In this document: positions 22,871-34,704 of the stretch, piece after piece
How positions within the stretch are numbered: the first letter of the stretch is position 1
How the letters are laid out: each line of letters starts with the position of its first letter
Source: Mesodorylaimus sp. YZB2_4
Lineage: Eukaryota; Nematoda; Enoplea; Dorylaimida; Dorylaimidae
DNA length: 64,000 bases
NCBI GenBank assembly: GCA_030248295.1
Contig: JASANH010000882.1
Coordinates: 549,388-613,387 of the forward strand
Reading direction: 5' to 3'
Notes under the pieces: model-generated
Seen by the model: the letters and a program-made list of their open reading frames with translations, nothing else
The model's database searches: none
Told to the model about the DNA's origin: nothing
Program-made: the position numbers and the translations under genes

Positions 22871-23550
22871 CGCTTAGGAACACATTACAATTTCTAAAAA
22901 TATCTGTTATCAGACAGCAGTTCCAGCGTAACGAGTTAGTTGCACGTCGAGCTGTCTTTGTGCTAATTTTAAAACTTGTGGAAATAAACCGCTCTGGTAT
23001 TTTATTTGCGTCTGCTGTTCATGGCGATTCCCCAAAACGCGAAACCGCTGATACTATTAGCCCTACTTCAAGCGCGCATTTGTAAGCTGTAGGGAAATTT
23101 GATGTTCTAGTGAGGTGCTGTGCCAACCAAACATCAATCGGATCATCCGCAACTACGTAGTGATTGGGTATCTGGCGAGTGATCCGATATCGATCAGGCG
23201 ATCAGATATCGAATGAGCGATCTTTTATCGACTATAGACTAGGTGATTCCACATAGAAGGTGATCTGATCTAGGGAGAACATGGCTGCGGTTTCGGTCGA
23301 ATGAAATCCTGGTTACTTACCGTCAGGCATTGACCTGATTAGCACGATATACTGTTGGTGCTAATGTTAGGTTGATCAATCAGGTATTAAGTCATGAGTC
23401 TGCAGGTCACAGGCTGTCACGAAATGTTGTGTTTGACTGAACGTAGGATGTTTCACTCGAATCTGCTTTCTCTGTCATGCTTCATGCTGATTAGCAGGAT
23501 GATGTCAAGTAGGTGAGGGGCGTTTAGGTCACAGCGTGTCATAAGGTCTT
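22871..23550. other. Non-coding, nothing definite
   Basis: A GATCCGATATCGATCAGGCG-like GATC-rich patch lies at 23175-23275. No gene recognised. Confidence 0.4.
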
Positions 23551-23701
23551 AAGCGGCGTCCACATTGCACCTCGGCTGATCAGCTGCCCAGCTAGCCGAG
23601 CTAGCCGAGCTGTTAGCTGAGCTGACGTGCGTTTACATTGCATTCCTCGGTTGGCTCAGCTTGGCTGGCTCGGCAGCCGAGGTGCAATGTGGACGGCCCT
23701 T
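23551..23701. mobile_element. Short MITE with perfect inverted ends
   Basis: The 21 bp at 23558-23578 (core CACATTGCACCTCGGCTG) is repeated as a perfect reverse complement at 23674-23694. The outer flanks remain partly palindromic (TTAAGCGGC against GGCCCTTTAG). The interior is full of GCTAGCCGAGCT-type palindromes, so the whole 140 bp can fold into a hairpin. No coding capacity; superfamily uncertain. Confidence 0.78.
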
Positions 23702-24299
23702 TAGTTGACGCAATCATGCGTGCATGAGGTGTGTTGACCTTTTCCCAGGTGTCTACAACCCTACTGACCTTCTAACCCGCGACCACGGTGGAGCCTTGCA
23801 AGTTTGGGACCAGGCCAGGCCGTCCCAGATTCCCAGCTCCACCAAGATCCACTGTGGATTCCATGTGGACAGCGGTGTGGATCTCCGTGGAGGGATAGGG
23901 ATTTGCACGTGGATTCCATATGGAATCCATGGTGGAACCTATATTTTAAAGAATCTGGGGTGTACAATTGAATACAGTTGCATTGATTGCAGTAATACTC
24001 GACTCTAGTTGAAATAAGACAATGGCATTCATATTGGTGTTTACAACGTAAAAGGGCAGTTCTAAAAATGCAGTGGGGCATCACGCGTGAACAGAGTGGA
24101 GGAAAAACAAACGCTTTGTGATGGTATTATGCCCTGACAACTGACAGTTCGCCGTTTGCTGATACGATGCTTTCAAGTGCGATTTGACAAACTAAGTGCG
24201 TTGCTAAGTTTTCTGTCCGACGCTTTTGTATTTGCACTTGTTTGAGGAGGAAAAAGTTAATCAAGAGAAACTCTTAGATTGGTTTGGGCGTAGGGCTTA
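23702..24299. other. Non-coding with small palindromes
   Basis: At 23850-23945 several GTGGATTCCA/TGGAATCCA palindromic pieces recur (for example CGTGGATTCCATATGGAATC). No gene recognised. Confidence 0.4.
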
Positions 24300-24465
24300 A
24301 AAATGCTAGCATGAACTAGATTAACTGCGGACTGCCCTTCGACTTGACGACGAGCGAGTTTAATCCTCAGTTCACTGCTACGAGTAACTAAATGCTTTAG
24401 TGATCGTTTTAATCTAATCTTATCCGAAACCTAGCGGATTCAAAATAACCGTTTCGATCCGATCA
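24300..24465 (-). repeat. Dispersed repeat family R3, copy 1
   Basis: Inverted relative of 31200-31405 and 61035-61225. Shared blocks, read on this strand, include ATTAACTGCGGACTGCCCTT and CGACTTGAC. Diverged, no coding capacity. Confidence 0.55.
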
Positions 24466-27179
24466 CAATGACGGACCCTATCTTTTTCTGGTTGCAACAT
24501 ATTTGTAATCCTACTCCTCAGAAGTAGGCCGTTCATCCGTGACTGAACACATTGAACCATATTTTCTTTATCTTCTATTTTCCGACTTCACCACTCCTGG
24601 CAGCTATTCTGTTATAACTATGTAGTATTTTGAGAAGGCTAATAATTCTTGTTGTGCTGCTTCCTATCCAGAATAGAACTCCAAAACTATCAAAGTAAAC
24701 ATTTTATTGGCGCAAAATGGATGAACAACGAGCTGCGCTATAGAAATTGTCTCCAAACTAAAATTAGCAGGGACAAAGTGCAAACTTGGGGCAGGAACCG
24801 AACATGGGATGATAGAGAAGCTGTAGGCGTTTAGTCTATGTACAGTTTGTAAAGTTTGCGCGGAATCAAGCCAGCGAACTTCGTGTCAAAATTTCCTGCG
24901 CTGATACGAAGCTTTCTTGTTCTGATTGTGAGCATGGGGGAGGGGAAGGTCGACCCCTTAACCGGTACTGGTGGCTGTTTAGGTGCACACTGTAAAAATG
25001 AACAGCGGAGGAAATAGATAATCAATAATGAGCCATAATTTAAGATCAAAAAGTGTCAGACACCTAAAAAATTTGAGCATCATCCTTGTGAAAGGGAACC
25101 GTATCTTTTTCAGTTAAGGCTCTGCGCATAGAGGAAGGATAAGATAAAAGAAAGATGAAGAAAAAGCGCAGAACAAAGTCCAAAACCTAAAAGGAGCGAA
25201 AAACGTGGAGACAAACGCCCTCGTTGAACATAAGTTTCTATATACGGTAATATTAGATTATCATGTGTTCTACTTGTAATTGGTCAACAATAAGAACATT
25301 TCCACGGGGAGAGGGTTGCTGTAATAAGCTCGAGTCAATGGGAAGAAGCAGGGAAATCCCAAACTTACGCTGAACAACCATTTGTGATGAAATTTATGAG
25401 GAAATAGAAGTAGAACTATTCGAAGGGCTGTTTGTGAGTATCTTTGACAGTGTACATTGAAAACATTTTTCCGTCGTGGTGATAACAGCTGCATATACAT
25501 CATGTCTCCTTCAGATAAATCTAAACATGAGTGCGCAGAGAGACAATGATTACCTGCCATCCACACTATTCGCACATTGCCGGACATTCCCGTAGCGAAT
25601 TTGCTAATCAGAAATTATTGCATGGATCCTGAATCTGACTGACTGGAAATCAAAGACCAACCAAAAAATGACTGAATTGAAAAACTTTTCACACAATGCA
25701 ATGCTCTTGTCTCGTACTTTTCCCCCAGTCGTATTTTTGCGCTTCTTCGTGTGATATCAAAATATGATCCAAATGAAGATGCGCCGGTTTTCTGCATAAG
25801 CACAAGCAGGGAGGTAAGATCATGTTTCTGTTAACGTCAGTTTGTAGACTGTGTTAGAAATCTATTTCCATAACTTTCTAAAATAAGATGGGCTAAATCT
25901 GTGACTTTATTTTCTTCTTCTGAGAAGAAAATAGTATCAGTAATAAGGGCTAAACATACACGGCGATTCCTAAGGTTCCTGGGCTTGTTGTTATTGCTAT
26001 TGCTAATGCATACCATGCGATTTTAGACTTATCAGGATGTGTGGGCATCGCGGTCAAACTGATTGCGAGCAGTAGAATGTCTTTGTCATAAAGCTTTACG
26101 ACGGGACTAATTCATTGTTTTTTGATCTCTTATCATTTTTGTAATCCCACTTTCAAAAATTTCAATTATTGGTGCCTGATGCCAGTACAGAGGCCACAAC
26201 AAGAGGTAATTTTGTGCAGGAATATCGAAATATTATAGCCCTGGTACAACACGCGAAGGTTCACTGTTTTTACAATGGTATGGAACAGGATGACAGCTGC
26301 AACCCAGCAATGACTTTTACCCAATTGATACAGCATCTGGGGTGTTATACAAGGAAAAAATCTAAAATCTTGTAGCACAGCCTAAGTTTTCAGTTTGATG
26401 AATGAAGTCCCTTGGCCATAGTCCCAGGCGTCTCACGAAATCGACCTTGCCTTGGAGGCCTGAGCCGTTAGTCCAACTCAAATTTTTTTACTATCGACGC
26501 TATAGTCATCGAGGTTGTGATGTGAAAACTAGTTAACAACTCTAAAATTTGTTTTATCGCGGCGACTATCACTTGGTGTGGGATTCCCACAAATAAGGCA
26601 CTTCGCGACTGGAGTAACACTCGAATGATTAGAAGGTTCAGAGGAAGGTGTCAATAACGCATGAGCTTACCAGTTCAACTACCAAAATACACTGTCAGAG
26701 TACGGTACGATGATATTACGGTGTTTTAAGATGTGCAAACCTAAACAGTGGGCTTTGCGATTGTTTATGGCTTGTTTTATCCGGTGCACTTTACAAAGGC
26801 GAGCTATTCGTATTTTGTGGCGACTATGCCTCTGACGCAGCCTGCCTGCATGAATGGAAACAAGTTAGTTCCAGTGACAGGTTAGGCCTTCTGGGGCCTA
26901 GACTGCTTCTAGCCCTGAAGAGACGGGCACGACGTATTCGAAGGAGGTAAGACGTAGAAAAAATCCTCCGGTAAAAAAGCGGGTACAAAAATATCGATCA
27001 ATCACAGGATCAGTGATTTCTTGTTCCTGCTCCGGTCTAGTCCGACATTTTAAAACGTTTTTATGGATATTAGAAGCAGTAATGAAGAGATGAGATGGCT
27101 GGCGACGGAACTGATTTTTTACCTGATTAGCTGCATATAGGTTAGGTACGTCTGTAGAGCGAACTTTTAGCCCACGCAG
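24466..27179. other. Long non-coding stretch, nothing identified
   Basis: AT-rich sequence with only short chance frames. No tRNA, repeat or gene recognised. Confidence 0.4.
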
Positions 27180-29920
27180 TATGGGATGCTCCAATTACTT
27201 CTTGCTGGCTAAACCTAGCAAATGAACCTCGTATCTTTCTAAAAAGTTAATATGGACAACATTTCTGATATAATTTCTTGTTATTCAGGCGAAGGAAAAG
27301 AGGCAGACAGTACAGTATATTGCTGCTGAAGATAGGCGGCTGGTTCCTTTGTAGCTGATGCCTCGGAACTTGAGATTATGACTTCGGCTTTTGTGTATTC
27401 TTGCTATGTGGATTAGGAAGTATAGACGCGGATAAACAGACGGGTGTATGTATGTAGGAAGTGATTAGGGAGTGCTTGGTGAGTAAGTGGGCAAAGCTTG
27501 TCTTGTTGGGGCCACAGTACAACTTTTAACCAGGGCTCGCAATGAGTTTAGTGAGCGTAATTAGAATGGATTTTGCATACGATAAGTTTGATAGGACATT
27601 GTTGGAATGGGTTTGGAACTTTTGCAGTCATAGTCATGCATTTCCCAGCTACTCTCCACCTTGCGCAGCTAAGAATTCTAAACTGCTCATGTGCTCGACA
27701 GTCGAGAAGGTTCATTCAAGTTTTTCTCTTCTGCTGTACCTTGGCCTTATCGCCTAGCTTCAAGCTACACAAAGGCTAGACTACTGTAACCATCTCCATT
27801 GCAGCTGCAACCAGCAGATCGAGGTTATAGCAGATGCGGGACTGACGTGTGTCTGGGAAAGAACTGTGAGCAGGAATACTTTCCAAGCCTACTGAAACGA
27901 CGGCTGAAACGGTAAACTACCTTATCTTACCAGACAAATGAGCATCTCTCAATCCTCATCTAGAATGGCATTTTGTGGCAGTTACCCCTTCCTAATTTAC
28001 CTCGAAGCTAACGCTAAATAAATGCTCACCCGGCGTGAGTGGAACATACCAAACCCACAAGGCCATAGCCAGGCAGTCCGCCAGACACCCTAAACTATTC
28101 CGCGGGCACGAAATTGTGTAGTTCTGCAATCAGAATGCTCCTATCGTCAGGCCCTCCCTATTTGGTTGCTGTCTTCAAAATGATGATATTTATGCTGTGC
28201 TAGAAAACAAAAAAGCCGCGTTAAGGAAACCTGAGGAAAACAGGCACATCCCGAACCTAATTATTTTGCGTATCTTCAAATGGCAGTAAGAAGAAATAAA
28301 AGTAACAATGTCATAGAAACGTTGATGCTAGGGTTCTGCAATTAGAGCTCGGGCACAGCAGTCGAAGTCGAATATCGCCCTCAGAGAGACCGTCACGTTG
28401 CTACGAAAGGCAATCGTGAGCCAAAATAGCAAACTGCCCTATGAACTCCCTTGACACAACCATGTCTCCACCCACTACCTTTCTTACTAATCGCTCCCAT
28501 AGCATGAAAAACTGGTGCTCGAGATTTGCGTCAAGAAGAATCGTCAAAGCGGCCCTATTTTGTCATTTCACCCAATGCAACAAGGAGCCAATTCCTTAGG
28601 TAATATGGCATTTCTGACACATCAAATTATCGCAAACAGGCAAGTCGCGAAAGAAATTTTGGGCAGAACTGCGCGCGGAAGACAATTTTCGCTTGATTCG
28701 CCTCACGCTGCGGGTGATCTATGTATTCGCCAGTGAAAACCTGGTTGTAGCGCGGAGACTGATCTTCAAAAAGTAGGTATCTTTCTTTCCATCATTTAGG
28801 TACACCACCCTCACGACGGTGATATCTTCTGCCAAGCCACAACCCGATACGATCTCGAAATGAATGCGACGAATCAGACCACAACCATTTACCCAACCTT
28901 CGATGAGCGAGTCATCATCAGCTCGTATTATTTTACAATCAGCCTCGGTTGCGCGCTTCTGCACTCATTTGTGGCCACCTGCATTCTGAAAACGCAGATG
29001 ATCACTAGCGGATCGTCGAAGCACCTGTCCCCGTTCTACACGCTGACCATGGTGCTGTACGTGAACGACTCGTACAAGGCCCTGCTGTACATGTTCTACG
29101 CCTGCCCGTGCATGATACTCGGCTACCAAGTGTACGGCACGACGGCTGGCTATTATATCGGCGCCACGCAGACCATCAATCACAACAGCATCGTGGCCGC
29201 CACGGCCTTCATCTCGCTCAATCGGGCTCTGAGCATCAGTTCCAAGAAGGCCTGCGCACGGGCCATGTTCGCCCGTCGAATGTGCGTGGTGTATGCAATC
29301 TGTGGCTGGATCACTGGCGTCCTGGTCGTCGTCATGAACGTCCTCATTCTCGAGTGCCACCCAGTTTTCGATGAAAATAAGTTCTCATTCTTGACCTTGT
29401 GCAAGAACCCTTCGGCCGTGGCCTACATGCCCAGTTCGGTGTACGCCTACGTGGGCATATTCGGACTGGCCATATGCTACGCGTATGCTCTTATTGTCAT
29501 CAGGAGGTCGAAAATGTCAGTTAGTGATCAGAGCGTGGAAGAGAGAATTCACAAGAGGCAACTGAAGCTGTTTCAGCAAGCCATGTTCATATGGCTGGGA
29601 TTGGTGGCGAATGCAATCAGTGAGTTTGGAGTAAATGTGTTTGGTGTGCACTGTTATCTTAGCCACATTATGCCTCTTGATTAATGGTTTCTTGTTTCTC
29701 ACATATCCATATGGTCGCCTTGTTTCAGGTTTTCGAATTATGGCAGTATTCAAGCCCTGTCGTTGGGTGACCCCGATCGTGTATGGAGTATTGATCATTG
29801 GTCAAAGCTACGTGACTCCAATCTGCGCCATCATTTACGACAATCAGGTCAGAAATCAAGCCAAGAAACAGCTGCGAATGAAAGTCCCAGTGACTTCTAC
29901 GATGCAAGGAAATTAGTCGC
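27180..29920 (+). repeat. Segmental tandem duplication, unit 1
   Basis: Patches match 34705-37945 in the same order and orientation: CTCCAATTACTTCTTGCTGG at 27190 with its counterpart at 34711; GCGAAGGAAAAGAGGCA at 27289 with 34802; AGTAAGTGGGC at 27482 with 34999; AGCAAACTG plus the following 20 bases at 28428 with 36398; and the receptor gene at 28860 with 36877. Offsets rise from about 7.5 to 8.0 kb, so indels accumulated after duplication. Non-coding parts are strongly diverged, which dates the duplication as old. Confidence 0.8.
28860..29916 (+). CDS. Seven-transmembrane chemoreceptor-like protein, 2 exons (paralogue 1)
   Basis: Exon 1 is 28860-29643 and exon 2 is 29729-29916, joined at phase 1 across an 85-bp GT...AG intron (29644-29728); the product is about 323 aa. 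The intron is needed: without it the frame stops before helix 7. Splicing restores the last helix (TPIVYGVLIIGQSYVTPICA) and a basic cytoplasmic tail. Other helices lie at about residues 20-42, 57-80, 98-121, 140-163, 191-214 and 238-261. The DRY position is NRA (in ISLNRALSIS). N-terminal sequons are N2 and N5. The style is that of nematode serpentine chemoreceptors; ligand unknown. The gene is almost identical to the one at 36877. The wholly GC-richer coding strand creates long antisense frames, which are not genes. Confidence 0.85.
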
Positions 29921-31199
29921 AGTGCATTCTGCTGCGCATCATGCATTCAATCGCTGTCACCAAACAGGCACAGTAGGTACCACGTACAGTGTACGCACGC
30001 ACGACCTTTTAACTACTGGCAATAACGTGGTAATACCAAATGAGCATACCATGTATGTCATATTTTTGTGATTCTGATGCTTGATGTCAACCGATGTCTA
30101 GTTGTTTTCACGAGTGCATTTGTGAGCTTGGCCACGTAAGTCAGTTTTTACGAAATATTTACTGAGGATAACATAATGTTTTTGCTGCCGTTGTTGGCGT
30201 TGTTTCATTTTCATCTTTTCAAAAAAGTCTTTTTCGGACTACGATGTTGCGACTATTGTAACAGAGTTGAGTGAATCTTGTCGATGCTGCAAAAGTGAAT
30301 ACTGGCTTTTTTCGCAAAAATAACACGGCAGCGAATTTTTCGCAAAAATAACAGAATGCAAAACAAAGAGATCACAAATCTCGCTAAGAAACGATAAAAA
30401 GAAAAAAAATATCTTGTCAGTAGGGTGACACATATAGAGCGTTCAGAGTTATCATTGTACATACATCGGTGGCCGATTTGGGCGATAAAAGAATTGGGTG
30501 CATGAAAGGATGAAGGGAGAATGGTCTTCCTACTGTATGTATGCTGTTGAAATCAGGGTACAGCATGAACGAAAAAGGTTGCCTATTCACTCACAACGGA
30601 AGCTGAAATTTCCTTGTATCATAAATTTGCAGGCCCCTGACTGCTCGCAGTTCCCTAATGCTGGTGATAAAGCAGCCAGCATCAGGATCGAGTGTTCAGC
30701 GCCTCCGTTTTTCAACATTTCTCAGTGATACCCAGGCAAAGGTAGGGGTAACTTCATGCAATAGATTAGCAGCAGCTTGTACAGCTTGTACCTTCACTAT
30801 GTACAGCGGAAAAACTTGTGAATCGAATTAAAATTAAAACCGAAAATTACTAGAACACAATAATTTGAGACGTCTGACATTGTTTTTTCTGTTTATTTAT
30901 GACTCATTATTCACAGATTTATTTTCATCGACGGTCAGTCTCACTGTTCAATTCCATGTCCCTGAGAAATTCCTGAAAGAGCATAACCGCTATGCCTTCA
31001 GAGTTAATGCTATCTTGGAGAACGAATCAGCAAGAATTGATTATCAGCTTCCTTAAAATACACTACATAGTTGCACTAGAAAAGATGACAGAAATGTGAA
31101 TGACCCAAAAATAGAAGAGCAAGAAAATATAGTCTGATGGGTCAAGTCATGGATGAGCGGCCTATTTCTGAGATAAAGGACTAAAAATAGGTTGCAGAA
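29917..31199. other. Non-coding, nothing definite
   Basis: A 15-base direct repeat around TTTTTCGCAAAAATAACA occurs at 30308-30350. No gene recognised. Confidence 0.4.
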
Positions 31200-31405
31200 A
31201 AGATTAGGAATAATTACAATTATTTTAAATCGGTTGGATTTCGGATAGGAACGCTAAAAGATTTAAAAGTGTACTAGAGTAAATTTGCTTCAAGTCAAAG
31301 GGCAGTACGCAGTAAATTGAGTTAATACGAGGAGTGAACTGTGCGCAAAAACAATCTTAAAATAGTTCTTCATTGAAGTTTTTCTTTAACAAATACAAAT
31401 GCAAC
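31200..31405 (+). repeat. Dispersed repeat family R3, copy 2
   Basis: Matches 61035-61225 in the same orientation (AATCGG(T/C)T(G/A)GATTTC; AAGTCAAAGGGCAGTACGCAG with its relative AGTCGAAGGGTGGTGCGCAG; GAATTGAGTCGATACGAGG-like block; TTTCT(T/C)TAA(C/A)AAAT). Confidence 0.65.
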
Positions 31406-33614
31406 CGATTCCGCCATAAGACTACGGTTCAATATGTCCGTACTAGTGATTTCTATTCTGGCCAGTACCCATTCGGCCGTTTCCCCTGTATGCGGATGCT
31501 TACGGATTCGGGTACTCAAGCAAAAGCATGGCTAGCAGTTCCCAAAAGACTCCCGTAGGTGACCTCGCGCATAAGCTTTTCCAGTTTCGACTTTTTTTAA
31601 CTGGAATGTTATTCTATATGAAGGGAAAAAAGTAAAATTAGTCATAACATCACATCTAGTTTTTTTCTTAGTCATAGTCATAGCATCTAGTTTTCCTAGA
31701 GAGCGAGAAATTACATTACTGCGCACCAGCGCATTAAGAACAATTAATGAATTACAATTGCCTATAAGTGCAGGAAATCCACGATGTCAACCTTAATTCG
31801 AATGATCCGCTAACAGCGGCGTCATATCATTTCCACATTCAAAATGTGTACAAAGAATGGCGGGCAAATCACACGCCAACTTTGCTTTGGCCATCTTTTA
31901 ATCAGATGAAGTGATTTTCTCTATCAAAGGGCTGTTAGACGTTTAGGCAACTTCGGGAGCGCAATCAGTAAAATATTTGTGCTGGATGATCACATCTATG
32001 AAATCATCCGTTCTGCACTGATATGGAACATCTATGACCCAGCTTTTCATGAACAGTCTGAACAACCAACACAGAAAACATACAGACCGGCGCAACAACG
32101 GACAAAGTGCATCTGATTTAGTTTGTTGTTTCCACTTCTCTCTAGTTGTCTCATTGTTGAATAATATAGTACAAAAAACCCGCAGCTCGTTTTTTAAAAG
32201 TTTTACCAGCGCATCTGAACTCATAATATTATCACTGAATTTCTGTTTTTCGTGATTTTGATCAAAGCTACAGTATGTGCGCCATTTTTTCAGAAGCCAT
32301 CGCGAGAGCATGTTTGACAAGATGATTTCAAACCAAATGCACCCACCGCACCCAGTTTTTTGAGTTCAAGTCCATTTTTACTCATACAGAAATCATAATC
32401 CGACCCTTGCTTGTGTTATCAAACCCCTTTCTTGTTTGGAATAAGACTTTATATAATTGCACAGAGACGATGATTATCTCCGAGCCAGACAAGTTCGTGC
32501 TTTGCCAGACAACCAGTTCCCCCAGCTCATCTGCTATTCAACTGTCATTGCTGATAAATCCCTGATCGACTTGGACGACCACTGCGACGATTTTAATGAT
32601 AATCATTTGTCAAGATTTTTAAATTTTTTTGGGGTTTAAATTTCAGTTTTTAGACGGGTTTCGCGATCTGACAGGCTGGTACCCATTTCCAGCGGAGCAG
32701 ACAGCCGCAGAACCCACTGGCTGCAGAGCCTTTCTGTCTATTTACGGTATACTTTAGTGATGGCAATGCGACGGGTGTTCATCTTCATTTTTCAAGCGTT
32801 TTGTTTCGTAGTCATGGTTGAATCATGCAGGTGATTTGTAAGTTTTGGGAGTACATAGATAAATAGGCAATAAGGTGATGGGGCTCGCATTAGTAGCATA
32901 ATTTTTGCTCGACCAGCTGCTGCTCGACATGTAAAATGCAAGCATCAAGGCTTGTTCCCACGCATTTTTTTCGCCAAGTATCTGGTGCTTTTTTATGGTA
33001 GTAAGAATAAAGCTGGTCAAGAGCCTGCCGCCTTTCTAACATCGCCATCACGGAGCTGAATACCTCTGAGGCATACAAAAAGTCTTCTAGACACTAGTCA
33101 GTGAACGAAGCAATCAATTTTCAAAGGCTTGACTAATAAAAAAGAACATCAATATGAATTTACACATTGAGAGTGCACTCGCATCAGAACGTGTGTAATC
33201 ACTAGTGGAGAGGACAGTCGGCTGCGTGGGTGACCACACTGACAAATGGATGATATACCTACCATCACTGTACAACGAGAATCTGTGATGGCTCGACAGA
33301 GTTTATGATGCATTCGACCCAGCCGGCTGAAAATCGGCAAAGTGAAAACTGTGACTTGTCTTGTTGACTCTAAGCTGATTAGGGTTCTAATGGAGGTGAG
33401 AGAATGCAAAAATCCTCAAAAAATTGATTTATCAAAATGCAGCTCTCCGTCAATAAATCTTTCAGTGAAGTGAAGCAAATTGGGTTGACTTTTATTTCGT
33501 GATCATGCCCAATAAGTGCCATATAATCACAAATAAAAATCATTTCTCTTCTGCTTGATTTAGTTTTTTGTTCGTTTTCGTGTTCGTGCTCGTTACCGCG
33601 TCGAATGATGTGTC
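31406..33614. other. Non-coding stretch, nothing identified
   Basis: A short open frame at 32461-32639 (DDDYLRARQVRALPDN...) has no recognisable relative and no clear splice partners. I do not call a gene. Confidence 0.35.
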
Positions 33615-33835
33615 AGAAGCCGATCTAGCGTTCAAAACTAATTTTTGGTGATCAATATCGCTGAAGCCCCAGTGGAGTCTAAACATAAAAATCTGAGATC
33701 TCGTAAAGAAAATTTTTTGAGCTGGTCGAAGCCCGTCTGCACACCTCCAGAAGGACCCATATCAGCCTATGGGGTCAACTGGAAAGTCACATTTGTCACT
33801 TTGCCGACTCAGGGTCAAATGTACAAGACACCCTG
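33615..33835 (+). repeat. Dispersed repeat family R4, copy 1
   Basis: Matches 48865-49085 in the same orientation (TTTTTGGTGATCAATATC/TTTTGATGATTAGTATC; CCCGTCTGCACACC; GGGTCAACT, AAGTCACATTT). Unknown origin. Confidence 0.65.
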
Positions 33836-34704
33836 TCTTAAGGAAATAAGAGGGGACTTCTTGAGTGGATATATTGTAATGACTGACTAATTTTGTTAAT
33901 TTTACTACTATTTTTTCCACTTGGCGCCTGAGAACAGTCACAAACCAGTTTAGTACGCATAAATATGATTGCAGATTTAGAACTAAATGAAGCTGCATTA
34001 ATTTATGTTACTTAGGAACTATCAGATTGAATATGGGGACTCAATATTCTTCTTCCCTTCTAGGGTAGAAACTATTTTTCATCGCGGTATGTCAAAGAAT
34101 CTACAGCACCGATTTCTTTCCTTACACGAGGAAAACAGGCAGTAAAAAGCAGCCACCTCAAAGGCGACCCTTAATGCCTCATCAAAAGATCCCGCAGCAT
34201 CTTGATATTTGGAATTTTCACATCAGACGAATTTTTAGTCGTATGATTTAACGAAATCTATGGTCGCTGCGGCCGTCGCTGCAACCACCTTCGAGCTCAG
34301 CTTTTTGTGATGTCTGGAATCTTTGTTTCGTCGCGATGATCATCACTCGCTTTTGGGCCTCTACAAATTAGTCCCTTTGCGACCAGTAGATACTATACTG
34401 TACGTCGATTCCAGTCAGACTCGTGGGATTCCCGTTTACGTACAAACGGAGGAGCGCATGCTGCTAGCTGACAGGCTGGTACGGCGAATAAGGATTATAC
34501 GTAAAAGAGTCATTCGGCAGATAAAGCTCCTATTTCAACAATTTTACAGGAGCAGAGATTTTCTTGTTCTCCCTCACTGATCAAGAATAATGTGTCGTAT
34601 TTCGGGTTGGGAATCTTTTTAGCGTGATTGGAAAGTGAGGCGATATTAAAATGACTGACTAGCTCAAGATATAACCCGAAGATTGAGCTTGCAGACCTCC
34701 GCTC

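Noticed and set aside
28965-29360. Long minus-strand frames opposite the receptor genes (also 36796-37377)
   Set aside because: They are antisense shadows of the GC-richer receptor exons, with His/Asp/Glu-rich low-order composition and no homology. The strand with helices and a consistent intron is the plus strand.
29635-29916. A separate small membrane protein starting at 29635
   Set aside because: The hydrophobic beginning is the translated intron; splicing 29643 to 29729 joins helix 7 to the receptor in phase.
32461-32639. A single coding exon of an unknown gene
   Set aside because: No splice partners, no homology and no longer than many chance frames in the window.
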